From an uncultured Sphingomonadaceae bacterium (lineage in GTDB: Bacteria > Pseudomonadota > Alphaproteobacteria > Sphingomonadales > Sphingomonadaceae), in NCBI GenBank assembly GCA_938003725.1, contig CALKXX010000202.1, positions 1 through 25,448 on the forward strand: a stretch of 25,448 nucleotides of DNA, read 5' to 3'. The position numbers and the translations under genes are program-made. The notes beneath the pieces are model-generated. The model did not search any database. It was not told the DNA's origin and saw nothing but the letters and a program-made list of their open reading frames with translations. This document shows positions 6,551 through 13,777 of this stretch, in pieces (positions within the stretch are counted from its first letter, which is position 1; every line of letters begins with the position of its first letter).

Positions 6551-7530
6551 GCTGCGATCTCCACGTCCAGTACATCGATCCGATATTCTTCTCCGGGCGG
6601 ATAATCGCTGTCCAGGGCGAATTGTGATGCTTCCTCGATGATGTCGGCATTTTTCTTTTCGATTGCAGCAATGTCTGCCTCGCTGATTTGCAGGTCGAGC
6701 AATTGCTGGCGCAGGATCGGCATGGGGTCGTCCTTCTTCGCCTGTTCCATTTCCGCTTCGGGAATATAGTGACTGGTGTCGCCCAGCAGGTGGCCGTGAT
6801 AGCGGAACGTCATCGCCTCTATCAATGTGGGACCGCTGCCCGCGCGGGCAAATTCCACCGCTTCCTTGGCCGCGGCATACATTTCGCTGGCATCGTTGCC
6901 GTTCACCCTTACCGAGCGAACGCCAAGCCCTTCGCCGCGCTGTTTTATCGTTTCCGAACTGGTCGATTCCGCCATTGCGGTATGTTCGCCATACAGATTG
7001 TTCTGGCACAGGAAGATTACCGGCAGTTTCCAGATTTGCGCCATGTTGAGCGCTTCATGGAATGCACCAATATTTGTCGCGCCATCACCAAAGCAACAGA
7101 CCGTGACTTTGCCATCCTTTTCCAATTGGCTGGCAAGGGCCAGTCCATTGGCGATGGGCAATCCGGAACCGACGATACCGGTGGTCACCATCACACCCGT
7201 TTCGGGATGGGTGATGTGCATTGGTCCGCCTTTGCCTTTGCAGGTTCCGGTAACTTTGCCTGCAAATTCAGCCCATAAATCTTTGGAAGGAATGCCTTTG
7301 GCCAATTGGTCGTGCAGTCCGCGATAGATGGTCACCAGATAATCATCCTGATTAACCGCCGCCATCATCGCCGCCGATACGACTTCCTGACCACGCACCG
7401 GATAATAGACAATCTGCAACTGGCCTGCCCCAATCATCTGACGAAATTTGATGTCTGATTGCATGATCAGATCTGCGCGTGTGAATATGTCGGTCAGGAC
7501 ATCTTTGTCTGCCATATCTGTGTTGGCCAA
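6547..7530 (-). CDS. 2-oxo acid (pyruvate/acetoin-type) dehydrogenase E1 component, alpha subunit
   Basis: This 327-aa protein has the thiamine-diphosphate motif from Gly148-Asp-Gly150 (CCFGDGATNIGAFHEALNM) to Asn177-Asn178 (FLCQNNLYGEH). Other family features are YRGLHDQLAKG, GKGGPMHI, the IVGSGLPIANGLA strand and the phosphorylation-loop-like FRYHGHLLGDTSHY. The start is TTG at 7530 because AAAGGAG lies seven bases upstream; the first ATG is 15 bases further in and has no ribosome site at proper spacing. It is the first gene of the E1-alpha, E1-beta, lipoyl operon and sits 89 bp downstream of the MBL hydrolase on the same strand. The length and arrangement resemble acetoin dehydrogenase AcoA/AcoB and generic two-subunit E1 enzymes. 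No E2 or E3 gene is adjacent. Confidence 0.93.
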   Translation of the reverse strand: MANTDMADKDVLTDIFTRADLIMQSDIKFRQMIGAGQLQIVYYPVRGQEVVSAAMMAAVNQDDYLVTIYRGLHDQLAKGIPSKDLWAEFAGKVTGTCKGKGGPMHITHPETGVMVTTGIVGSGLPIANGLALASQLEKDGKVTVCCFGDGATNIGAFHEALNMAQIWKLPVIFLCQNNLYGEHTAMAESTSSETIKQRGEGLGVRSVRVNGNDASEMYAAAKEAVEFARAGSGPTLIEAMTFRYHGHLLGDTSHYIPEAEMEQAKKDDPMPILRQQLLDLQISEADIAAIEKKNADIIEEASQFALDSDYPPGEEYRIDVLDVEIAA

Positions 7531-7619
7531 GGCTTTGCTCCTTTAAATGATATGCCCTCTGCCGGGGCTATATTGAGTTGAAATCACCATAACGCAGGCC
7601 TTCCCACTCGCCACTATTG

Positions 7620-8402
7620 TTATAGGGAGGGCAGGTTGTTTTTTGTGTTTAAATCCAGTTCCTGCGCTTGCGGGACGGAGGCCCAGAAGTCGGGATCATG
7701 GCCATAAAATATGTGCGCCCCTTGGCGGCGGAGTTCCGACAGTTTTTCCAGCGATCCGCGATAATGATCCGCGTTGTAGACCTCGTCTGGCATCCGCATA
7801 TCATCCAGAGAGCGTTTGAAGTTGCAGCAGTCCCCCGCCAGTACCGCTTCGCCTGTTGCTGTCTTCACCCGCGCTGATTGGTGACCCGGCGTGTGACCGG
7901 GGGTGGGGATCAAGATCACGCTGCCGTCACCATAGAGATCATATTCGCCGTTGACTTTTTTAACTGGCTGACCGGTGTCGAAATCTTCCTTCGCATAGGC
8001 TCCGTCTTCACCAGTAAATCCAAATTCCCACTCTTCCGCCTGCACCACGACCGTCGCATTGGGCAGCATATGGTTGCCGCCCGCATGGTCGAGATGGAGA
8101 TGCGAATTGATGATCCAATCGATACGGTCCGGATCAACGTCCAATTCGCGCAATCGGTCCGCCACCGGATGCTCCTCCGGCATGTCGACAATCTTGCCCA
8201 ATCCTTTATCCATACCGACAAATCGGTCGCTGAAACCGGTGTCGAAAAGCGCTAGTCCTTTGGGATGATCGATCAGGAATACACAGGCGGGAACCTTCGT
8301 TTTGCCTTCCTCTCCGCTGATGAAATAGCCGGTAGGTAAAGTGATATGGCCGCATGTAAACGCATATAATAACGGTGATGTTTGGCTATTGGTTCGCGGC
8401 AT
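7620..8402 (-). CDS. MBL-fold hydrolase, N-acyl homoserine lactonase-like
   Basis: This 260-aa metallo-beta-lactamase-fold enzyme has the dinuclear metal motif NSHLHLDHAGGN (His101, His103, Asp105, His106). Further ligands are His170/His174 (PTPGHTPGHQ), Asp191 (VLAGDCC) and His235 (IFYGHDPDFW). The layout and spacing, including YAFTCG near the start and the YGHD block, match the AHL-lactonase-like branch (AiiA/AttM relatives), which open lactone rings. The frame extends to 8471, but ATG 8402 is preceded by GGGAG at good spacing and the fold starts there. In this catabolic setting it could hydrolyse a lactone intermediate rather than a signal (inference). It is divergent from the MDR oxidoreductase, with a 136-bp shared upstream region in which I see no clear promoter motif. 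Confidence 0.88.
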   Translation of the reverse strand: MPRTNSQTSPLLYAFTCGHITLPTGYFISGEEGKTKVPACVFLIDHPKGLALFDTGFSDRFVGMDKGLGKIVDMPEEHPVADRLRELDVDPDRIDWIINSHLHLDHAGGNHMLPNATVVVQAEEWEFGFTGEDGAYAKEDFDTGQPVKKVNGEYDLYGDGSVILIPTPGHTPGHQSARVKTATGEAVLAGDCCNFKRSLDDMRMPDEVYNADHYRGSLEKLSELRRQGAHIFYGHDPDFWASVPQAQELDLNTKNNLPSL

Positions 8403-8538
8403 GACTGCTCCCGATCTGAAATCCCTATGTTCGATCAATAGCTGATTAACCGGCTCAACCAAAGCTATCAAAGCTGGCAGTTATGTCGCGGCGCGAATCT
8501 GGCCTAACAGGATTTCAGAAATTCCAGTGGAGCATTTT

Positions 8539-9540
8539 ATGACCGAGAACAGACAGTGGCTTATCAACGGACGTCCAAAAGGACGGGGGCTGGTAGATGA
8601 CGACTTTAAAAAAGTTGTGACACAGGTGCCGGAATGCGCCGAGGGTCACATATTGGTCAAAAATGAGATATTGGGGTTTGATCCAGCGCAGAAAGGCTGG
8701 ATGGAGAATATAGGCGGCTATGTAGCGCCAACGGAAATTGGCGAAGTCATGCGCGGATCCGGCATCGGTACAGTGATCGAATCGCGTCATCCTGATTTTG
8801 CTGAAGGCGACAAGGTGATGGGAATGGTCCGCTGGCAGGATTATGCTCATGTTCCGGGCGGCGAATTGAATAAAATACCGGATGATGATCTGCTGACCGC
8901 CAATCTGGGCGCGCTCGGGACGACGGGCATGACCGCCTATTTCGGGCTGTTGAAACACGGCCGGCCGCAACCGGGTGATACGGTTGTTGTGTCCGGAGCA
9001 GCAGGCGCAACCGGATCTATGGTCGGGCAGATAGCAAAAATCGCGGGATGCCGGACCATCGGGATCGCGGGTGGTGAAGAAAAGTGCAAATGGTTGACCG
9101 ATGACGTCGGCTATGACGTGGCCATTGACTATAAGAACGAAGACGTTCGTGCCGGATTGAAAGAACATTGCAATCAATCAATCGACGTTTTTTACGATAA
9201 TGTTGGCGGCAAGATTTTGAATGATGCGCTCGCGCATATCGCGATGCATGCCCGAATCGCAATTTGTGGCGGCATATCGCGCTATGAACAGGGCGATATG
9301 CCTGCTGGCCCGGAAAATTATTTCAACTTGATTTTCAAGCGCGCGTCTATGTCCGGTTTCATCGTGCTGGATTATATGAGCGAATATCCCGCAGCGCAAA
9401 AACGCATGCGGCAATGGATCAAGGAAGACAAAATCACCTTTAAGGAGGATATTCAGGAAGGGTTTGACAATATTCCCACAACCCTGAAACGCCTGTTCGC
9501 GGGTCAAAATTTTGGCAAACAGATGTTGCGATTGGATTGA
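8539..9540 (+). CDS. NADP-dependent MDR oxidoreductase (PTGR/CurA-like)
   Basis: This 333-aa zinc-free medium-chain dehydrogenase/reductase shows the family block LGFDPAQKGWM, then LGALGTTGMTAYFGLL, then the nucleotide-binding motif VSGAAGATGSMVGQIAKIAG (about residues 151-170). YDNVGGKILNDAL follows. Members of this leukotriene-B4-dehydrogenase/prostaglandin-reductase-like family reduce alpha,beta-unsaturated ketones or enoyl groups with NADPH. A GTG at 8527 would extend the frame, but ATG 8539 has GGAG seven bases upstream. It is a clear paralogue of the gene at 16110-17132. Being adjacent to the acyl-CoA dehydrogenase pair suggests a double-bond reduction step in the same pathway (inference). 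Confidence 0.92.
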   Translation: MTENRQWLINGRPKGRGLVDDDFKKVVTQVPECAEGHILVKNEILGFDPAQKGWMENIGGYVAPTEIGEVMRGSGIGTVIESRHPDFAEGDKVMGMVRWQDYAHVPGGELNKIPDDDLLTANLGALGTTGMTAYFGLLKHGRPQPGDTVVVSGAAGATGSMVGQIAKIAGCRTIGIAGGEEKCKWLTDDVGYDVAIDYKNEDVRAGLKEHCNQSIDVFYDNVGGKILNDALAHIAMHARIAICGGISRYEQGDMPAGPENYFNLIFKRASMSGFIVLDYMSEYPAAQKRMRQWIKEDKITFKEDIQEGFDNIPTTLKRLFAGQNFGKQMLRLD

Positions 9541-9625
9541 GCGATAGTACGGTCATGCTAACTAAATACGCAGTGCCCGCTTGGCTTGGCCTGTTTTATG
9601 ATGTCCATGTTATGAGAGGTTGACT

Positions 9626-10837
9626 ATGACGGACCTGGAAAAGTTCCGCGCAGAAACGAGGGCATGGCTAGCGGATAAATGCCCCGAAGAAATGCGCGAT
9701 GGCGACATCACTGCTGAGAATCAGTGCTGGGGTGGACGCCAATGGGAATTTCAGTCCGAAGCACAAAAATTGTGGTTCGAACGTGCGCTGGACAAAGGAT
9801 ATACAGTTCCAACCTGGCCAAAAGAATATGGCGGCGCCGGCCTTTCGGTTGAGGAAGGCAAAATTCTGGACGAAGAACGGCTGGCCATTAACGCCCGGAA
9901 GCCGCTGAGCAATTTCGGCATTTCCATGCTTGGCCCTGCGCTATTGGCTTATGGTACGCACGAGCAAAAGGATCAGCATTTAAACGCGATCGCAAATGGT
10001 GAAATCCGCTGGTGCCAGGGATATTCCGAACCGGGAGCAGGCTCTGATCTGGCGTCACTAAAGACCAAATGTGAGGATATGGGCGACCATTGGCTGATAA
10101 ATGGTCAGAAGATATGGACATCCAACGCCGATATTTCCGACTGGATATTTTGTCTTGTCCGCACGGATTTCGATGCCCCCAAACATCGGGGTATCACCTT
10201 CATCCTGATGGATATGGCCAGTGAAGGCATATCGGTAAAACCGATTGTCTTAATCTCTGGTCATTCGCCATTTTGCGAGACATTTTTCGACAATGTGAAA
10301 GTTCCAAAGATATATGGCGAGGGCAATCCCTCGGTTGTTGGAGAGATAAATCGCGGTTGGGATGTTGCAAAAGCTTTGCTGGTCCATGAACGCGGCATGC
10401 TTGGCACCATGTCACCGCTCCGCGGTACCAGCGGTCCCGAAAGTCTGGGGCGTCACGCAGTTGAACATATTGGCACAGATCAAGATGGCCGGCTTGCCGA
10501 TCCAGCATTGCGTCAACGCATTGCACAGGCAGAACTGGATAACTGGGCGTATAATCTGACCGTTGAACGGCTGACCGATGAAGCCAATGCGGGCAACGGT
10601 CTGGGCGCAAAATCGTCCATGTTGAAATATGCGGCCTCGGAACTCACCAAAAGAGGCACCGAATTGCGCATGGATGTCGGCGGCACTGATGCTGCCTCGA
10701 TTGGCGAAGAGGGCATTGAATATGGCAGTTTAGCAAATGCCTGGCTCTATAATCGCGCCTATTCCATTTTGGGCGGGACGACCGAAGTGCAACTGAACAT
10801 CATATCCAAGCGCGTCTTGGAATTGCCGAGCGCGTAA
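9626..10837 (+). CDS. Acyl-CoA dehydrogenase, subunit of a probable heteromeric pair (A)
   Basis: This 403-aa protein has the central FAD/substrate signature GYSEPGAGSDLASLKT at about residues 132-147 and NGQKIWTS. It lacks the R-x-Q-F-G FAD-contact motif in the C-terminal helical domain. The segment equivalent to the catalytic Glu of MCAD (YEGT) reads ILGGTTEVQ, with Gly in place of Glu. This is the pattern of one partner in the alpha2beta2 acyl-CoA dehydrogenases of steroid side-chain degradation (FadE28/FadE29-type). The next gene supplies the complementary motifs. The start is ATG 9626, after GAGAGG, rather than the in-frame TTG at 9620. Role (inference): alpha,beta-dehydrogenation of a bulky CoA thioester. 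Confidence 0.93.
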   Translation: MTDLEKFRAETRAWLADKCPEEMRDGDITAENQCWGGRQWEFQSEAQKLWFERALDKGYTVPTWPKEYGGAGLSVEEGKILDEERLAINARKPLSNFGISMLGPALLAYGTHEQKDQHLNAIANGEIRWCQGYSEPGAGSDLASLKTKCEDMGDHWLINGQKIWTSNADISDWIFCLVRTDFDAPKHRGITFILMDMASEGISVKPIVLISGHSPFCETFFDNVKVPKIYGEGNPSVVGEINRGWDVAKALLVHERGMLGTMSPLRGTSGPESLGRHAVEHIGTDQDGRLADPALRQRIAQAELDNWAYNLTVERLTDEANAGNGLGAKSSMLKYAASELTKRGTELRMDVGGTDAASIGEEGIEYGSLANAWLYNRAYSILGGTTEVQLNIISKRVLELPSA

Positions 10838-10866
10838 AGCGGAACGATAGAAAAGACGGGACGGAT

Positions 10867-12006
10867 ATGCCGCTTATACTAACTGAGGAACAGCAAATGC
10901 TGCAGGATGCAGCGGCAGGATTTCTGGGCGAGAATGCGCCTGTCACTGCCTTTAGGGCGCTTCGTGACGACAAGGCTGCTGATGGTTTCTCACGTGATCT
11001 TTGGGCCGAAATGGCGCAAATGGGCTGGGCAGGAATCATTGTTGACGAAGGTTTTGGCGGCAGCGGATTTGGCTATGTTGGTGCAGGCGTTCTGGCAGAG
11101 AAAATGGGAGAGACCCTGACGGCCTCTCCGTTCCTGTCGACGTCGGTTCTGGGGGCCACTGCTGTTCAGAAATACGGGACGAAAGCGCATAAGGAAACGC
11201 ATCTACCGGCTATATCGAGCGGGGATAGCCTGTTCGCCCTGGCGGTTGATGAAGGGCCGCGTCACAATCCGGATCATATCAGTTTTTCAGCCAAGACATC
11301 GGGCAATGGCTATATTCTCTCAGGCGCGAAAACCTTCGTCGCGGATGGTCATATCGCAGATAAGTTGATCATCGCTGCGCGAACCTCTGGCGAGGACCGG
11401 GATCAACAAGGCATTACGCTGTTTCTGGTCGATGCAGATACGCCCGAGGTAAGCCGCGAATCGACACCGATGGTTGATAGCCGCAATGCTGCCAATATCA
11501 CGGTCGATGGTCTGGAAGTGACCGGCGATGATGTGCTGGGAGAAGTGGGGCAGGGATATGAAGCGCTGGAAGGGATATTGGCAGCGGGCCGCGCCGTGCT
11601 TGGGGCGGAGATGTCCGGATCGGCGCAGCGCGTTTTTTCGGTGACCACGGAATATCTGAAAGAACGTGAACAGTTTGGGCAGAAAATTGGTTCGTTTCAG
11701 GGCTTGCAACATCGCTCGGCGCATCTCGCGACCGAAATCGAAATGATGAAATCCGGGGTGCTCAAATCTCTACAGGCGCTCGACGAGAATTTCGAAACTG
11801 CCGGGATTACCTGTTCTCTTGCCAAAGCGAAATCAGGTGAGGTGGCTCAGCTTGCGACCAAGGAAGCCATTCAAATGCATGGCGGTATTGGGGTGACGGA
11901 TGAATATGACGTCGGGCTTTATTTCAAACGTGTTCATGTCGCGCAACAGATGTTCGGTGATGCCGGCTTCCATATTGACCGCTATGCCAAGGCCGCCGGT
12001 TATTGA
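10867..12006 (+). CDS. Acyl-CoA dehydrogenase, subunit of a probable heteromeric pair (B)
   Basis: This 379-aa protein has the acyl-CoA dehydrogenase N-terminal helices (LTEEQQMLQDAAAGFL; WAGIIVDEGFGGSGFG), the FAD-contact motif EREQFGQKIGSFQ (residues 266-278) and the C-terminal QMHGGIGVTDEYDVGLYFKR (336-355). The central loop lacks the SEP-x-AGSD signature found in its neighbour, reading ALAVDEGPRHNPDHISFSAK instead. No YEGT-type catalytic Glu is visible. The missing parts are those present in the preceding gene, only 29 bp upstream, which points to an obligate heteromer with half the number of FAD sites. The start ATG follows GGGACGG. It converges on the ketosteroid isomerase gene, 28 bp away. 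Confidence 0.93.
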   Translation: MPLILTEEQQMLQDAAAGFLGENAPVTAFRALRDDKAADGFSRDLWAEMAQMGWAGIIVDEGFGGSGFGYVGAGVLAEKMGETLTASPFLSTSVLGATAVQKYGTKAHKETHLPAISSGDSLFALAVDEGPRHNPDHISFSAKTSGNGYILSGAKTFVADGHIADKLIIAARTSGEDRDQQGITLFLVDADTPEVSRESTPMVDSRNAANITVDGLEVTGDDVLGEVGQGYEALEGILAAGRAVLGAEMSGSAQRVFSVTTEYLKEREQFGQKIGSFQGLQHRSAHLATEIEMMKSGVLKSLQALDENFETAGITCSLAKAKSGEVAQLATKEAIQMHGGIGVTDEYDVGLYFKRVHVAQQMFGDAGFHIDRYAKAAGY

Positions 12007-12034
12007 TCACGAGCTGATCTGCGCCCCGGCTAAT

Positions 12035-12439
12035 CTAACCGGTGGTGACGTTCGAGGGACCGAAATGCGCTGTCATTTTCTCAACTTTGCCAGCTTCATT
12101 AAATTCAAATATGTCGATCACTTCTACCGTCAGGGTGGGACCGTCAATTTTCTTGATCACCGCGCGAAACGGAAAAGCAGCGGTGCGCTCGCTTACCCTT
12201 ATTGTGTCGGTCAATACGACATCTGCGCCGCCCGCAAAGGCATTGCGATAAAATTCCAGAATAGCATCGCCGCGCTTGGGCGGGGTGCCAGCCGGGTCTT
12301 CCACCGCTGCATCATCCGCATAAAGGCGCATAACCGCCTCCATATCGCCGGCGTTGATCGCGGCAAGATAGGCGAGAACCGTTTCGGTCATTTCTTTGGC
12401 TGTGGGAATGTAAGACTCTCCTGTGTCGGTGGTCCCCAA
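12035..12439 (-). CDS. Steroid delta(5)-isomerase (ketosteroid isomerase, NTF2-like fold)
   Basis: The sequence aligns along its length with Comamonas testosteroni KSI as I remember it: LAYLAAINAGDMEAVMRLYA, DDAAVEDPAGTPP, VIDIFEFNEAGKVEKMTAHF. Tyr24, Asp48 and Asp109 fall exactly on catalytic Tyr14, Asp38 and Asp99 (constant offset of 10). The reaction is conversion of a 3-keto-delta5 steroid to the conjugated delta4 ketone by proton transfer. The interval given runs to the outermost usable start, a TTG at 12439, which has no ribosome site. AGGAGA at 12417-12422 is well placed for an ATT codon at 12407-12409, exactly where KSI Met1 aligns. Divergent from an SDR across about 60 bp, it suggests a paired 3-hydroxysteroid oxidation/isomerisation module. 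Other NTF2-like functions remain possible. Confidence 0.85.
   Translation of the reverse strand: MGTTDTGESYIPTAKEMTETVLAYLAAINAGDMEAVMRLYADDAAVEDPAGTPPKRGDAILEFYRNAFAGGADVVLTDTIRVSERTAAFPFRAVIKKIDGPTLTVEVIDIFEFNEAGKVEKMTAHFGPSNVTTG
12407..12422 (-). promoter_or_regulatory. Shine-Dalgarno AGGAGA aimed at an ATT codon (possible non-canonical start of KSI)
   Basis: On the minus strand AGGAGA is followed after seven bases by ATT CCC ACA GCC AAA GAA ATG. Translation starting at ATT would give a 124-residue protein, the length of classical KSI. The ATG six codons further on aligns with Met7 of the Comamonas enzyme. The alternatives are a TTG ten codons upstream with no ribosome site, or the internal ATG with poor spacing. 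This is a visible sequence arrangement; use of ATT is inference. Confidence 0.45.
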
Positions 12440-12501
12440 CCTAGGGCCAAGTGGATGCCAAGCGCCTCTGATAGATTTGATAGGATGAAGGAGATAGACA
12501 A

Positions 12502-13272
12502 ATGCCCGAACGATTGAGCGGCAGAGTGGCGATCGTCACCGGAGGGGCTTCGGGTATCGGGGCGGCCATTGTCAAACGTTATGCCGAGGAGGGTGCCCAG
12601 ATTTTGTCCACCGATGTGGATGTCGATCAGGGCAATGCAGTGGCGGAGGCGGCCGGCGCAGCTTTCATCGAGCAGGACGTCGCCAACGAACAAGGTTGGA
12701 AAGAGGTTTTTGAAACCGCGCGTGCTGATTTTGGCCGCGTTGATATTCTGGTGAACAATGCCGGTATCGTGATCGGCAAGTCGATTGAGGATATCGATCT
12801 GGAAAGCTGGTATCATCTGTTGGGCATCAACTTGACCGGCGTTATGATGGGGTGCCAAAATGCGATTGCGGCGATGAAGCAAAATCCGGGCGGGCCGGCG
12901 GGTTCGATTGTCAATATTTCCTCGACCTCCGCATTCGCCGCGCTGCCGGGAGATGTGACGTATACGGCATCCAAAAGTGCGGTGCGCATGCTGACCAAAT
13001 CGGTGGCGGTGCATTGTGCGCAGGCGGGATATGATATTCGCTGCAACAATATCATTCCCGGAGCCACGCATACCGGGATTATTGACAAGGCGGCACAGGT
13101 TGTGCCGGACATGGTTGATCTGGCGGCATCCATGTCCCCGATGAACAGGATAGGCCAGCCGAGCGATATTGCCGGAGCGGCAGTATATCTCGCCAGCGAC
13201 GATGCCCGCTTTGTCAGTGGCAGTGATATGCTGGTCGATGGCGGCATGCTGGCCGTCCACCCCGGCTATTAG
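12502..13272 (+). CDS. SDR-family oxidoreductase (hydroxysteroid-dehydrogenase-like)
   Basis: This 256-aa classical short-chain dehydrogenase has the cofactor motif TGGASGIG (residues 13-20), Asp at the end of beta2 (STDVDVD) favouring NAD+, and NNAG (85-88). The catalytic residues are Ser141, Tyr154 and Lys158 (VTYTASKSA). The C-terminal GSDMLVDGGML matches 3-alpha/3-beta and 17-beta/20-beta HSD-like SDRs, but substrate cannot be read from sequence. It starts at ATG 12502 after GAAGGAG and is divergent from the ketosteroid isomerase. The two would share a control region and, if the HSD reading is right, perform consecutive steps on ring A (inference). Confidence 0.93.
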   Translation: MPERLSGRVAIVTGGASGIGAAIVKRYAEEGAQILSTDVDVDQGNAVAEAAGAAFIEQDVANEQGWKEVFETARADFGRVDILVNNAGIVIGKSIEDIDLESWYHLLGINLTGVMMGCQNAIAAMKQNPGGPAGSIVNISSTSAFAALPGDVTYTASKSAVRMLTKSVAVHCAQAGYDIRCNNIIPGATHTGIIDKAAQVVPDMVDLAASMSPMNRIGQPSDIAGAAVYLASDDARFVSGSDMLVDGGMLAVHPGY

Positions 13273-13360
13273 CTGCGCTATTCCAGCCTAGCCGTTTTGG
13301 CAGTTATTGCACGGACCCGATCTGCCTTAAGAGATTGATCATAAAACAAGGAGAATAGGT

Positions 13361-13777
13361 GTGAGCGCGCAGCCGATTGCAGAAAATTTGTTTACAGAGG
13401 ATATGCGCGCGCTGGTCGGAGCCCGAAATAAAGACACCGGTCAGATTTTTTTCCCGCTGCCGCTGACGCCAAATGATCATATCGAACCGATCGCACTTGC
13501 ATCGCGGGGCACCGTCTGGACCTACACCGTACAACGTTTCCCCCCCAAGACGCCCTATGCGGGGCCAGCTGATCCTCAAAATTTCAAACCATATGTCGTG
13601 GCTTATGTGGACCTGCCCGGGCAAACAATGGTTGAATCGCGGTTGACCGGGGTTGAGCCGGACGATGTCAAGATTGGTATGGAGGTTGAACTGACCGCCA
13701 TTCCTCTCGACCCCGATGCACCCGACGCCGAACAAAAACTCATTCACGCTTTCCAGCCTGTTCAGGGAGAATCATAA
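13361..13777 (+). CDS. DUF35-type OB-fold protein lacking the zinc ribbon cysteines
   Basis: This 138-aa protein has the layout of DUF35 proteins. A short N-terminal helix is followed by a vestigial rubredoxin-like ribbon (LVGARNKDTGQIFFPLP). The OB fold then gives GTVWTYTVQRFPP, KPYVVAYVDLPGQ and the VKIGMEVELTAIP closing strand. Normal members carry four Cys in the ribbon; this protein contains no cysteine at all. DUF35 proteins bind thiolase-fold partners and are required for activity of steroid side-chain aldolases such as Ltp2. The GTG start at 13361 has AAGGAG seven bases upstream. The stop overlaps the start of the thiolase-like gene (TAATG), a strong sign the two products form a complex. 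Confidence 0.88.
   Translation: MSAQPIAENLFTEDMRALVGARNKDTGQIFFPLPLTPNDHIEPIALASRGTVWTYTVQRFPPKTPYAGPADPQNFKPYVVAYVDLPGQTMVESRLTGVEPDDVKIGMEVELTAIPLDPDAPDAEQKLIHAFQPVQGES

Noticed and set aside
6551..7009. N-terminal extension of the E1-beta reading frame
   Set aside because: The extension is Arg/Gly-rich nonsense overlapping the E1-alpha gene out of frame; E1-beta homology starts at the ATG overlapping the alpha stop.
8378..8388. ATGTTTGGC near the start of the MBL hydrolase as another copy of the luxR-leader arm
   Set aside because: Only about nine bases match, it lies inside coding sequence, and it has no inverted partner.
12388..13260. Minus-strand open frame of 290 codons opposite the SDR
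   Set aside because: Low-complexity His/Arg/Asn-rich translation; the SDR on the plus strand has all catalytic motifs.
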